Source of the DNA: Sphingomonas hankyongi
GTDB taxonomy: Bacteria; Pseudomonadota; Alphaproteobacteria; Sphingomonadales; Sphingomonadaceae
Assembly (NCBI RefSeq): GCF_023516575.1
Contig: NZ_JAMGBE010000001.1
Coordinates: forward strand, 372,001 to 436,000
DNA: 64,000 bases
Reading direction: 5' to 3'
Of this stretch, positions 36,935 to 47,595 are shown in pieces. A program made the translations under genes and the position numbers. Position 1 is the stretch's first letter. Every line of letters begins with the position of its first letter. The notes below the pieces were generated by a model, which was not told where the DNA came from, did no database searches, and saw only the letters and a program-made list of their open reading frames with translations.

Positions 36935-37553
36935 TGAAGCGGTCCTCCAGCTTCTCGACCGCGGCGCGGGTCAGGACCAGCGTCTCGTGGCGCATGATGT
37001 CGTACACATTGGCTCCGATCGCCGGCAGCAGGTTGACGCTCTCGAGGTTCGAGGAAGCGCGCGCGAAACCGACGTTCAGCGCATCGCCGTCGATCACCAG
37101 CGCGGTCTTGCCGAAACCGAGCTTTCCAAGCTGCTGCTTCAGCGTCTTGGTCTTGCCCTCGGCGACGTCGAGATTGTCGATAACGATCAGCTGGCCGTCG
37201 CGGGCCTTCGCGGACAGCGCCATCTTGAGACCGAGCTGCCGAACCTTCTTGTTGAGGCTCGACGTGAAGACGCGGGCACGCGGGCCGTGCGCCTTGCCGC
37301 CGCCGATGAAGATCGGAGCCTTGCGATCGCCGTGGCGAGCCGTTCCGCCGCCCTTCTGGCGACCGAACTTCTTGCCCGTGCGTGCAACATCGCTGCGCTC
37401 GCGGGCAGCGCGCGCCGGAGCGCGGCGGTTGACCAGCTGCCAGGTTACGACGCGGTGCAGGATGTCGGCTCGCGGCTCGACGGCGAAGATCTCGTCGTTG
37501 AGCTCGATGTCACCGCCCTTGCCGGCGTCGAGGGTCTGTACTTTGACCTTCAT
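36927..37553 (-). CDS. rplD: 50S ribosomal protein L4
   Basis: The 208-residue protein has the tunnel loop [50 protein letters not shown] and the C-terminal globular domain. In E. coli L4 represses its own operon; no leader is evident here. It overlaps rplC by 4 bases. Confidence 0.98.
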   Translation of the reverse strand: MKVKVQTLDAGKGGDIELNDEIFAVEPRADILHRVVTWQLVNRRAPARAARERSDVARTGKKFGRQKGGGTARHGDRKAPIFIGGGKAHGPRARVFTSSLNKKVRQLGLKMALSAKARDGQLIVIDNLDVAEGKTKTLKQQLGKLGFGKTALVIDGDALNVGFARASSNLESVNLLPAIGANVYDIMRHETLVLTRAAVEKLEDRFNG

Positions 37554-38494
37554 CGCTTGCCTTCCTTGCCTTCGTCGGCGTCAGAGGCAGGCTTTGCGCT
37601 GTCCTCAGCCGCTTGGGCTTTTTCATTTTCTGCAGTCTGGGCCTCGTCGGCTGCTCCGGCCTCTGCGGCAGCTTGGGCTTCCGCCTCGGCGGCAGCGCCA
37701 GCTTCCTGCTCGGCCGCGATCGCCGCCACTTCTTCGTCGCTCGGCAGCGCCGGAATCTCATGTACCGCCGCATCGTCGACCAGGCCGGCCTCCGGCACTT
37801 CGATCTCGTCGAGCTTCTTGGTGTCAAGGATACCGGCCGGATATGGCGCGGTCTCATTGCGCGGCAGCTTGATCGCGTCGGTGACGGTCAGCCAGCTGCC
37901 CTTGTGGCCGGGAACCGAGCCCTTGATGAACAGCAGGCCGCGGATCGGATCGGTGCGCACGACCTCGAGGTTCTGCTGCGTGCGGTTCCGGGCGCCCATG
38001 TGGCCGGCCATCTTCTTGTTCTTGAAGACGCGGCCCGGATCCTGGCGGTTGCCCGTCGAACCGTGCGAGCGGTGCGAAACGGAGACGCCGTGGGTCGCGC
38101 GGAGACCGCCGAAGCCCCAGCGCTTCATGGCGCCCGCGAAGCCCTTGCCCTGCGTCACGCCGGCAACGTCGACGAACTGGCCAGCGACGAAATGGTCCGC
38201 GCTGATCTGCGCGCCGACGTCCAGCAGCGCGTCGTCAGCGACGCGGAACTCGACGACCTTTGCCTTCGGCTCGACCGAAGCCTTGCCGAACGCGGAGCGC
38301 TGCGGCTTGTTGACGTTCTTGGCCTTGGCCTTGCCGGCGCCGAGCGCAACGGCAGTGTAGCCGTCACGATCGCTCTCGCGACGCGCGACAACCTGCAGCT
38401 CGTCGAGCTGCAGAACGGTAACTGGAACGTGCCGGCCATCCGCCTGGAACAGGCGGGTCATGCCGACCTTCTTCGCGATCACGCCAGTGCGCAT
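37550..38494 (-). CDS. rplC: 50S ribosomal protein L3 with long C-terminal extension
   Basis: The L3 core ([25 protein letters not shown] to about residue 215, with [32 protein letters not shown]) is normal. It is followed by about 100 extra residues, acidic and Ala/Glu-rich. The total of 314 residues compares with about 209 in E. coli. I start at ATG 38494; an upstream open frame is not L3-like. Confidence 0.95.
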   Translation of the reverse strand: MRTGVIAKKVGMTRLFQADGRHVPVTVLQLDELQVVARRESDRDGYTAVALGAGKAKAKNVNKPQRSAFGKASVEPKAKVVEFRVADDALLDVGAQISADHFVAGQFVDVAGVTQGKGFAGAMKRWGFGGLRATHGVSVSHRSHGSTGNRQDPGRVFKNKKMAGHMGARNRTQQNLEVVRTDPIRGLLFIKGSVPGHKGSWLTVTDAIKLPRNETAPYPAGILDTKKLDEIEVPEAGLVDDAAVHEIPALPSDEEVAAIAAEQEAGAAAEAEAQAAAEAGAADEAQTAENEKAQAAEDSAKPASDADEGKEGKR

Positions 38495-38642
38495 GATCAA
38501 ACTCCTCCACAGAGGCACCCGGCCCATCCGGGTGCGTGCAGCCCGTCAAAATGTTTGCGTGCCCCGCCTGGGCTAGTGCTCCCTTGAAAGGAGCGGCGGG
38601 GACGCAGCCCGGAGCTAGTCTCCGGCGGTATCCTCGCTGTGC

Positions 38643-38689
38643 TCCCGCGAAGGCAGGAGCCCAGTACTGGGTCCCTGCCTTCGCAGGGA
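38643..38689. repeat. REP-like palindrome between rpsJ and rplC
   Basis: TCCCGCGAAGGCAGG and CCTGCCTTCGCAGGGA form imperfect inverted arms around AGTACT. It resembles the GCGAAGGC-type intergenic repeat common in alphaproteobacteria. It occupies part of the 205-bp gap between rplC and rpsJ, where these genes usually stand close together. Confidence 0.65.
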
Positions 38690-38699
38690 CGCACTGGCG

Positions 38700-39011
<312 letters not shown>

Positions 39012-39202
39012 GTCCCTACCGATGCGAAAGAGCCACGGACCGTTGCCGGTCCAAAATACAAGAGGCCGCACCCGTTTGATCCGGTTTCCCGGAACGGACG
39101 ACCTCAGCTTGAATATTGGTGACGGTGACGAATCCCCGTCGGTGGAGGCGCCTCTACAGAGGACGGCCGGTCAGATCAACCCCTGTGCGCCAAGTTCGCG
39201 CG

Positions 39203-39238
39203 GCAAATGTCACCTTTGGGTGGAAAGCAGACATTTGC
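39203..39238. repeat. Hairpin repeat, copy 1, right of rpsJ
   Basis: GCAAATGTC (39203-39211) and GACATTTGC (39230-39238) pair perfectly. The inner part ends in CTTTGGGTGGAAAG, matching the loop of a second copy beyond the RTX gene. Confidence 0.6.
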
Positions 39239-39295
39239 GGCTAGCAGGATCTGGGACGGAAAGGGCGAGTCGCATCGATTGGCTAGGCAGACGCC

Positions 39296-39997
39296 TTACC
39301 AGACGATGAACTCATACGGCGTCACCGGCAGGCCATTGACGATGCCGGTTATCTCACCCGGTTGGTATTGCCCTTCGAATTGCAGAGTCATGTACGCATC
39401 ACTGCTGCCATAGCGGTAGAGCGTTAGCGTCGTCACGCCGTTGGAATAAGCGAGAGTCGCTTGGCCGTTGCCGTCCGACAATTCGCTCGCGAGCCGAGTT
39501 TCCCCGACATACTCCCAGCGCTGAAGACCCGACGCACTCGTGTTCGCGTCAATCCAAGCGAGATCGCCTCCAAATTCGAGTAGATCCTCGGCAGGATTGA
39601 AGTCCCTGATGGTGTCTATGCCTCCGATCGAATTGGAGTCGTCCGGACTTATGTATGCGAAGAAATCGGCGCCGGCTCCGCCCGATAATAGATCGGCACC
39701 CAGATAACCATGGATTGAATCGCCATCAGCACCGCCGTCGAGAATGTCGTTGCCTACCCCTCCGTTCAGGAGGTCAACCCCCGCGCCGCCTGAAAGTGTG
39801 TCATTACCTGATTCGCCAAGGAGGCGATCATCGCCATTGCCACCGTCGAGCAGGTCATTTCCGTTGCCGCCATAGATGCTGTCGTTGCCATCATGACCGT
39901 AAAGCTTATCGTTCCCGCCCTTGCCGTTGATGTAGTCCGCTTTGCGGCTCCCGTTGATAATGTCGTCACGGCGATCGTTACCCTGGTACGTGCCCAT
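39296..39997 (-). CDS. RTX-type calcium-binding repeat protein inserted between rpsJ and tuf
   Basis: The 233-residue protein has no ribosomal function. From about residue 20 to 115 it has tandem nonapeptides of the pattern GGxGxDxLx (GGNGNDLLDG, GGAGVDLLNGG), typical of calcium-binding RTX proteins exported by type I secretion. The C-terminal half is an acidic, beta-rich domain ending YEFIVW. A GGGGAG SD stands 8 nt before the ATG. The region counts about 52 to 57% GC in two sample lines, lower than the ribosomal genes beside it. No type I exporter genes are near. It looks acquired. Confidence 0.85.
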   Translation of the reverse strand: MGTYQGNDRRDDIINGSRKADYINGKGGNDKLYGHDGNDSIYGGNGNDLLDGGNGDDRLLGESGNDTLSGGAGVDLLNGGVGNDILDGGADGDSIHGYLGADLLSGGAGADFFAYISPDDSNSIGGIDTIRDFNPAEDLLEFGGDLAWIDANTSASGLQRWEYVGETRLASELSDGNGQATLAYSNGVTTLTLYRYGSSDAYMTLQFEGQYQPGEITGIVNGLPVTPYEFIVW

Positions 39998-40035
39998 GGA
40001 TTTGCTCCCCGACTCTAACGGATGCTGTTAAATTA

Positions 40036-40061
40036 TCATTTATCATGATGATGGTAAATGA
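40036..40061. promoter_or_regulatory. AT-rich 26-bp palindrome upstream of the RTX gene
   Basis: TCATTTATCATGATG and its continuation to GGTAAATGA form a near-perfect palindrome (TCATTTA ... TAAATGA outer arms). It lies 39 bp upstream of the RTX start codon, at a promoter-like distance. It may be an operator. I cannot assign the regulator; a Fur-family box is a guess. Confidence 0.45.
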
Positions 40062-40082
40062 GCGCCGCCGCGGTCTGCTAGT

Positions 40083-40106
40083 GTCCGCTTTGGGTCGAAA
40101 GCGGAC
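40083..40106. repeat. Hairpin repeat, copy 2, between RTX gene and tuf
   Basis: GTCCGCTTT and AAAGCGGAC pair perfectly around GGGTCG. It shares the CTTTGGGT-GAAAG core with copy 1 at 39203-39238, so the two copies flank the RTX gene. Confidence 0.6.
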
Positions 40107-40140
40107 GTAGCGTCGCCGTTCTCAGGTCGGGAAATGCCCT

Positions 40141-40178
40141 AAAGAAAAGGCCCGGCGCTTCGACAGAAGCACCGGGCC
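40141..40178 (-). terminator. Rho-independent terminator after tuf
   Basis: On the minus strand GGCCCGG and CCGGGCC pair, with inner GCTTC/GAAGC around TGTC, followed by TTTTCTTT. It ends the rpsL-rpsG-fusA-tuf transcript, so rpsJ and the S10 block need their own promoter. Confidence 0.88.
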
Positions 40179-40209
40179 CTTCATGATCTAGCGCCCTCAG
40201 GCGCGAGAC

Positions 40210-41400
40210 TTACTTGGAGATCGTGCCGACGACGCCTGCACCGACGGTGCGGCCACCTTCACGGATCGCGAAGCGCAGACCCGGGTCCATGGCGATCGGA
40301 GCGATCAGCTTCACGCCCAGGCTGACGTTGTCGCCCGGCATGACCATCTCGGTGCCTTCCGGCAGCTGCACTTCGCCCGTCACGTCGGTCGTGCGGAAGT
40401 AGAACTGCGGACGGTAGTTCGCGAAGAACGGCGTGTGACGGCCGCCCTCGTCCTTCGACAGGACGTAAACTTCCGCCTGGAAGTCGGTGTGCGGCGTGAT
40501 CGAGCCCGGCTTGCACAGGACCTGACCGCGCTCGACATCCTCACGGCCGATGCCGCGAAGAAGCGCGCCGATGTTGTCGCCTGCCTGGCCCTGGTCGAGC
40601 AGCTTGCGGAACATCTCGACGCCGGTGACGACGGTCTTCTGGGTGTCGCGGATGCCGACGATTTCGACTTCCTCGCCAACCTTCACGACGCCGGTCTCGA
40701 CGCGGCCAGTCACGACGGTGCCGCGGCCGGAGATCGAGAACACGTCCTCGATCGGCATCAGGAACGGCTTGTCGAGCGGACGCTCGGGCTGCGGAATCCA
40801 GTCGTCGACCGCCTTCATCAGCTCCATGATCTTCTCTTCGCCGATGTTGGCGTCGCGATCCTCGAGAACCGCGAGAGCCGAACCGGAGACGATCGGAATG
40901 TTGTCGCCGTCGAAGCCGCGCTTGGAAAGCTCCTCGCGGATTTCCAGCTCGACCAGCTCGAGAAGCTCGGGATCGTCGACCTGATCGACCTTGTTGAGGA
41001 AGACGACCATGGTCGGAACGCCGACCTGCGCCGCGAGCAGGATGTGCTCCTTGGTCTGGGGCATCGGGCCATCGGCGGCCGACACGACCAGGATCGCGCC
41101 GTCCATCTGCGCGGCGCCGGTGATCATGTTCTTCACATAGTCGGCGTGGCCCGGGCAATCGACGTGCGCATAGTGACGCTTGTCGGTCTCATATTCGACG
41201 TGCGCGGTCGAAATCGTGATGCCGCGCTCGCGCTCTTCCGGCGCCTTGTCGATGTTCGCGAAGTCGACCGCTTCGCCGCCGCCGTGCTTCGAAAGCACCT
41301 TCGTGATCGCGGCCGTCAGCGACGTCTTGCCATGGTCGACGTGACCGATCGTGCCGATGTTGCAGTGCGGCTTATTCCGCTCGAATTTAGCCTTAGCCAT
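40210..41400 (-). CDS. tuf: Elongation factor Tu
   Basis: The 396-residue GTPase carries P-loop [10 protein letters not shown], switch [24 protein letters not shown] and [11 protein letters not shown]. It delivers aminoacyl-tRNA to the ribosome. It follows fusA by 71 bp, with a GC-rich hairpin (GGGCGCGC/GCGCGCCC) but no T-tract in that gap. A strong terminator follows. Confidence 0.98.
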   Translation of the reverse strand: MAKAKFERNKPHCNIGTIGHVDHGKTSLTAAITKVLSKHGGGEAVDFANIDKAPEERERGITISTAHVEYETDKRHYAHVDCPGHADYVKNMITGAAQMDGAILVVSAADGPMPQTKEHILLAAQVGVPTMVVFLNKVDQVDDPELLELVELEIREELSKRGFDGDNIPIVSGSALAVLEDRDANIGEEKIMELMKAVDDWIPQPERPLDKPFLMPIEDVFSISGRGTVVTGRVETGVVKVGEEVEIVGIRDTQKTVVTGVEMFRKLLDQGQAGDNIGALLRGIGREDVERGQVLCKPGSITPHTDFQAEVYVLSKDEGGRHTPFFANYRPQFYFRTTDVTGEVQLPEGTEMVMPGDNVSLGVKLIAPIAMDPGLRFAIREGGRTVGAGVVGTISK

Positions 41401-41471
41401 TTTACGCCTCTTCTTCTGGAAATCGGGCGCGCCGCCCGTTCGCGAGCGCGCCCATAGCTAACAAAATACGG

Positions 41472-43559
<2,088 letters not shown>

Positions 43560-43626
43560 TGTCTTGTCTTCCTTCGATGTGTGGAGAAGCGCCTCGGCGG
43601 CTTCCCCACCTATATGGGTAGTAAAA

Positions 43627-44097
43627 TTACCAGCGGTAGTGGCTGAAGGCGCGGTTCGCCTCGGCCATGCGGTGCGTGTCCTCACGCTTCTTGACGGCGT
43701 TTCCACGGTTCTGCGCGGCATCCATCAGCTCGCCCGACAAACGCGCGGACATGGTCTTCTCGGATCGCGCGCGCGCCGCAGAGATCAGCCAGCGTATGGC
43801 GAGCGCCTGGGCGCGCTCAGGACGAACCTCGACGGGGACCTGGTAGGTCGCGCCGCCGACGCGGCGGGAGCGGACCTCGATGCCCGGCTTCACATTGTTC
43901 AGCGCATCATGAAACACGCCGATCGGCTCGCGCTTGAGGCGGGTCTCGACATTGTCGAGCGCGCCATAGACGATGCCTTCAGCGACGGACTTCTTGCCGT
44001 CCAGCATGACGCTGTTCATGAACTTCGAGAGGACGATATCCCCGAACTTCGGATCGGGAAGGATTTCGCGCTTTTCAGGGCGACGACGACGAGCCAT
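43627..44097 (-). CDS. rpsG: 30S ribosomal protein S7
   Basis: The 156-residue protein opens [20 protein letters not shown] and has [24 protein letters not shown] and [29 protein letters not shown] sequence (NNVKPG here), ending RAFSHYRW. It initiates 30S head assembly. Confidence 0.98.
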   Translation of the reverse strand: MARRRRPEKREILPDPKFGDIVLSKFMNSVMLDGKKSVAEGIVYGALDNVETRLKREPIGVFHDALNNVKPGIEVRSRRVGGATYQVPVEVRPERAQALAIRWLISAARARSEKTMSARLSGELMDAAQNRGNAVKKREDTHRMAEANRAFSHYRW

Positions 44098-44155
44098 TGG
44101 ATAATTCCTTTCTCTTCAGCCGGTCCGGAACCTGTCCGGGGCTTACTGCTGTCGG

Positions 44156-44527
44156 TTATTTCGGACGCTTGGCGCCGTACTTGGAACGGGACTGCTTGCG
44201 GTCCTTCACGCCCTGCGTGTCGAGCACGCCGCGAAGCACGTGATAGCGAACGCCCGGAAGGTCGCGCACACGGCCGCCGCGGATCAGCACCACGCTGTGC
44301 TCCTGGAGGTTATGGCCCTCGCCGGGAATGTAGCTGATCACTTCGCGCTGGTTGGTCAGGCGGACCTTGGCAACCTTGCGCAGCGCCGAGTTCGGCTTCT
44401 TCGGGGTCGTCGTATAAACACGGGTGCAAACGCCGCGCTTCTGCGGGTTCTGCTCCATCGCAGGGACCTTCGATTTGGCCTTCTGCGGTTCGCGACCCTT
44501 GCGGATCAGCTGGTTAATCGTTGGCAT
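44156..44527 (-). CDS. rpsL: 30S ribosomal protein S12
   Basis: The 123-residue protein opens [20 protein letters not shown], with [21 protein letters not shown] and [20 protein letters not shown]. Lys at the streptomycin-sensitive position of TTTPKKPNS is wild type. First gene of the str operon; promoter in the 304-bp gap upstream. Confidence 0.98.
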   Translation of the reverse strand: MPTINQLIRKGREPQKAKSKVPAMEQNPQKRGVCTRVYTTTPKKPNSALRKVAKVRLTNQREVISYIPGEGHNLQEHSVVLIRGGRVRDLPGVRYHVLRGVLDTQGVKDRKQSRSKYGAKRPK

Positions 44528-44831
44528 GAAGCCCTTCACCTTTCATTGCCGGAAAACCCGGCGGTTACTTTGCTCAACACGAAAAGCGCGACGCCCAAGC
44601 AGCTTCAGGCCGCTTGGCCACGCGCAGATTGAGCAATGTTCAGCTCTTGCCCGGCGCTAGCGGTGCGCTCGGACGGGCGGGCACATAGGGGAGAGGCTGC
44701 TAACGGTCAACCGCCGGATGGGGAGGAAGCGGCACCTTTCCGTCGAAATCGCATCGCGTCCGATCGAAACTAGCAGTAAATCTGCGGCGTTGAGCGATAT
44801 GCCAGCGTTGCCATTCCAAGGAGAATATAAG
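44528..44831. other. Divergent intergenic region upstream of rpsL, 304 bp
   Basis: It must carry the str-operon promoter on the minus strand and a promoter for the small secreted protein on the plus strand. AAGGAG (44818-44823) is the SD for the latter. I see no rRNA, tRNA or clear hairpin and cannot place promoter boxes with confidence. Confidence 0.6.
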
Positions 44832-45098
44832 ATGGCACACAAAGGATTGATCGTCGCATTCAGCGCGATCTTCGCCGCTTCCCCAGTAGCCGCCACCCAG
44901 ACGGATCCCACATCATCGCAAGAGCCGGCGATGACCGCTCCTGCCGGGACCCCTGAAACCAAATATTGCATGCACATCGAAGCGATCACCGGCAGCCGCC
45001 TCGAAGAGGTAAAGTGCTGGACCCGCGCCGAGTGGGCCGAGCAAGGGGTCGACGTCGATCACGATTGGGCCAAGGAAGGTGTTCGCACCGTAGGCTGA
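44832..45098 (+). CDS. Small secreted protein, unknown
   Basis: The 88-residue product has a signal peptide (MAHKGLIVAFSAIFAASPVAAT, cut near VAATQT), a Thr/Pro/Ser spacer, then a conserved-looking segment with two Cys (TKYCMHIE and EVKCWTRAEWAEQGVDVDHDWAKEGV). The two Cys are spaced for a disulfide. AAGGAG stands 8 nt before the ATG. Similar small periplasmic proteins occur in sphingomonads; I know no function. Confidence 0.7.
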   Translation: MAHKGLIVAFSAIFAASPVAATQTDPTSSQEPAMTAPAGTPETKYCMHIEAITGSRLEEVKCWTRAEWAEQGVDVDHDWAKEGVRTVG

Positions 45099-45127
45099 GA
45101 TCGATCAGGTGGCTGAGATCGATCAGG
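45093..45127. repeat. Tandem 17-bp duplication
   Basis: GGCTGAGATCGATCAGG occurs at 45093-45109 and 45111-45127 with one base between. It spans the stop codon of the small secreted gene and the end of the convergent sulfotransferase gene. It looks like a simple tandem slip. Confidence 0.7.
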
Positions 45128-45851
45128 GCCTGAGGCGATATTCCGCCAGCCGCACGTAAAAGGGTCGGCAGCGATCCGCGAGGCGTTGCGCCTCCTGGGG
45201 TAGCTCGACAGGTTCGGTCTCCGGCGGTCCAAAGCCGGTGCTGGCTTCGACCGTCGCATACCAGTGGGGCGCCCAGGGGCCATCCGTGTCGCGCGGGCCG
45301 GGCTCCCAGCATAGCATGTGCGCATCCCACTCTATGTCGAGCGCTTCGCAGAGCTTCGACAATGTGGATTGCGGGTCGGCAAGCACGTCTGCGGCATCGA
45401 TGACCGGCGGCGCGCGACCGAGACGATCTGCCTCTCGCTCGAAGAACTCGGCCTGCCGTTCCATGCCGAAATCCTCAAACTCCGCTACCTCCCGCTTGCG
45501 CAGATAAGATGCGATCATTCGCTCCGGCTCGCGGATCAGGAACGCATGGGTGAAGCCTTCAAAATCCTGATATCCAATCGGCCCCGCCATGTGATGCCAC
45601 ATGTGCTTCTGGTACCAGATGGGCGATCCGTCCGGGAGCACTCCTCGCAGCGACGCCATGACGCTTGCCCAGTCGCAGTCCATTTGCGCGATGACCTCCT
45701 CGCGCATCGGATGGTCGGCACCGGTCTCTTTCAAGAAGCAGCCGTAGAAAGGCTCGTCCGACACGAACGTATCGGAGCGGTTGCCGAAGCTGCGCATCAT
45801 CGCGGTGGAGAGGTTCCTGGGGCCGGACCACATCGCGATGCGCGTGGTCAC
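45123..45851 (-). CDS. Sulfotransferase family protein
   Basis: The 242-residue protein opens MTTRIAMWSGPRNLSTAMMRSF, whose SGPRNLST resembles the PAPS 5'-phosphosulfate loop. A further LIREPERMIASYL motif is typical of the 3'-phosphate-binding segment. The acceptor is unknown. GTG start, overlapping the aminotransferase stop by 4 nt, so the two are co-translated. Confidence 0.85.
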   Translation of the reverse strand: MTTRIAMWSGPRNLSTAMMRSFGNRSDTFVSDEPFYGCFLKETGADHPMREEVIAQMDCDWASVMASLRGVLPDGSPIWYQKHMWHHMAGPIGYQDFEGFTHAFLIREPERMIASYLRKREVAEFEDFGMERQAEFFEREADRLGRAPPVIDAADVLADPQSTLSKLCEALDIEWDAHMLCWEPGPRDTDGPWAPHWYATVEASTGFGPPETEPVELPQEAQRLADRCRPFYVRLAEYRLRP

Positions 45852-46765
45852 GGACGATTCTGCTCCATTACGTCACGCTCGACACGATCGGCGTAGAGCT
45901 GCTGCAGGCGTTCGACCATTGGACCGCGGCATGTGAGGCCACGGCCGTCGATTTCCCGAACGGGCACAATTCCGGCGAAGGTTCCAGTGACGAAAGCTTC
46001 GTCCGCGCCGTAGACATCGGTCAAGGAGAAATCCTTCTCGATCGCTGGAATTCCCGCTTCGCGCGCGATCTCCAGCGCCAGCCCGCGCGTGATCCCGCCG
46101 AGGCAATATTTGCCGCTCGAGGTCCAAACCTCTCCGCTGCGAACGATGAAGAAGTGCGTCGAGTTGCAGGTCGCCACGAAGCCATGGGGATCCAGCATCA
46201 GCGCTTCATCTGCGCCTGCCTGCGTCGCCTGTATCGAGGCCAGAATGCAGTTCAGCTTGGAGTGCGAGTTGATCTTCTGATCCTGCACCGCGGGATCGCC
46301 GCGGCGGACATGGACCGTGAACAGCTTGAGCCCATGCTCGTTAACGCCCTCCGGCGGCTGCTTGTATTCCGGCACCACGACGACGGTCGCAGGCGTAACC
46401 ACGACGCGCGGGTCCTGATAAGGCGTCGACCGCACCCCCCGCGTCACCATCAGACGAACGTGGACCCCCTCGTCCATGCCGTTCGCGTCGAGTGTCTGGT
46501 ACAATCGCTCGGTCACGGCTTCGCGTGTCAGGCCTACGTCCATGGCGATGGCCTTTGCGCCTTCGAACAAACGGTCCAGGTGGCGGCCCAGGAAGGCTAT
46601 CCGGCCTTTGTGAACGCGCAGGCCTTCCCAGACTCCGTCGCCGAGCATGAAACCGGAATCGAAGACGGAGACCACCGCCTCCGCCCGGGGCTTCAGCTCG
46701 CCATTGACGTTGATCAGGATCGACGCGTTCCGAGGGTCGGACACGTCATGCATCGATTTTCCCAT
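45848..46765 (-). CDS. Class IV aminotransferase (branched-chain / D-amino-acid type)
   Basis: The about 305-residue PLP enzyme has the fold-type IV opening SVFDSGFMLGDGVWEGLR, the lysine-bearing QDQKINSHSKLN, and later GGITRGLALEIAREAGIP and VTGTFAGIVPV. Substrate cannot be settled: the ilvE and D-alanine transaminase branches share these motifs. I start at ATG 46765; earlier and later ATGs (46825, 46753) exist. It overlaps the sulfotransferase gene. Confidence 0.85.
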   Translation of the reverse strand: MGKSMHDVSDPRNASILINVNGELKPRAEAVVSVFDSGFMLGDGVWEGLRVHKGRIAFLGRHLDRLFEGAKAIAMDVGLTREAVTERLYQTLDANGMDEGVHVRLMVTRGVRSTPYQDPRVVVTPATVVVVPEYKQPPEGVNEHGLKLFTVHVRRGDPAVQDQKINSHSKLNCILASIQATQAGADEALMLDPHGFVATCNSTHFFIVRSGEVWTSSGKYCLGGITRGLALEIAREAGIPAIEKDFSLTDVYGADEAFVTGTFAGIVPVREIDGRGLTCRGPMVERLQQLYADRVERDVMEQNRP

Positions 46766-46800
46766 GGCGCAGTCGTGCAGTGCCCGATCGCGGTTGGCAA

Positions 46801-47196
46801 CTATTCGGTAGTCTTGCCGTCCCATTCCTCGTGGGTGGCCATCGCTTCGTCCCTCGTATGCTCGACCAGTTGGTCCACGTGCTCGGGTGGGCCATAAATT
46901 GTGTAGAACCTGAGTGGCTCGCTTCCCGTGTTGCGAACGTTGTGCCGCGCACCAGCGGGAACAATGATTCCGCTGCCGTCGCTCACATCATAGGTGTTGT
47001 CGTCGATGTCGACCTGACCGTGCCCATCCTCAAAGCGAAAAAACTGATCGCGGTCCTGATGGACTTCGGCGCCGATGTCACAACCGGGGGGTAGGCTCAT
47101 CAGCACCAGCTGAAGATGCCCGCCGGTATAAAGGACACGCCGGAAGTCGGAATTGGCCGTCGTCTGCCGCTCGATATTGTCATGATAGCCCTTCAC
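46801..47196 (-). CDS. Cupin domain protein
   Basis: The 131-residue single cupin carries metal-ligand-like motif HQDRDQFFRFEDGHGQV and GIIVPAGARHNVRNTG. GTG start overlapping the DUF3140 stop by 4 nt. It lies 35 bp upstream of the aminotransferase gene on the same strand. Function not evident. Confidence 0.88.
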   Translation of the reverse strand: MKGYHDNIERQTTANSDFRRVLYTGGHLQLVLMSLPPGCDIGAEVHQDRDQFFRFEDGHGQVDIDDNTYDVSDGSGIIVPAGARHNVRNTGSEPLRFYTIYGPPEHVDQLVEHTRDEAMATHEEWDGKTTE

Positions 47197-47543
47197 CGCT
47201 CGTCCTCCTTCGTGGGGTCGTGGCCCCAGTTCATCAGGCTGTACCGCCAGCGCGACGTATATAGGTTATCCGGGCGCTGAGCCGAATGGCGTCGGATGTA
47301 GCCGACCACCTTGCGCATATGTGCATAATCGTCGGCGGTAAGCTCAGGCTGCTTCTTTTGCAGGATTCTCGCGATGCGCCGGCCGCTCGCATGACCTATA
47401 CTTTCCCTTGCGTTGCCGTCAGGGCCCTTCCAGCCCACCTTGCGGCTCTCTTCCGTCTTGAGCCAGCGTTCGATCTCACTGGCGGTCATGTTGACGAGCG
47501 AACGGAAGTCCTTGCGGACCTTATCGGGGTCGAAATCCGGCAC
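47193..47543 (-). CDS. DUF3140 family protein
   Basis: The 116-residue protein has the features I associate with DUF3140: MTASEIERWLKTEESRKVGWK, ESIGHASGRRIARIL, and YTSRWRYSLMNWGHDP. It has no known function. GTG start, upstream of the cupin in a 4-nt overlap. Confidence 0.82.
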   Translation of the reverse strand: MPDFDPDKVRKDFRSLVNMTASEIERWLKTEESRKVGWKGPDGNARESIGHASGRRIARILQKKQPELTADDYAHMRKVVGYIRRHSAQRPDNLYTSRWRYSLMNWGHDPTKEDER

Positions 47544-47595
47544 AAACGTCGAGATGGGCGTTCAGCGCACAACGGCAATATGGCCAAAGGTCCGG

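Noticed and set aside
41401..41471. A GC-rich hairpin between fusA and tuf as a terminator
   Set aside because: The arms pair but no T-tract follows, and the genes are one operon.
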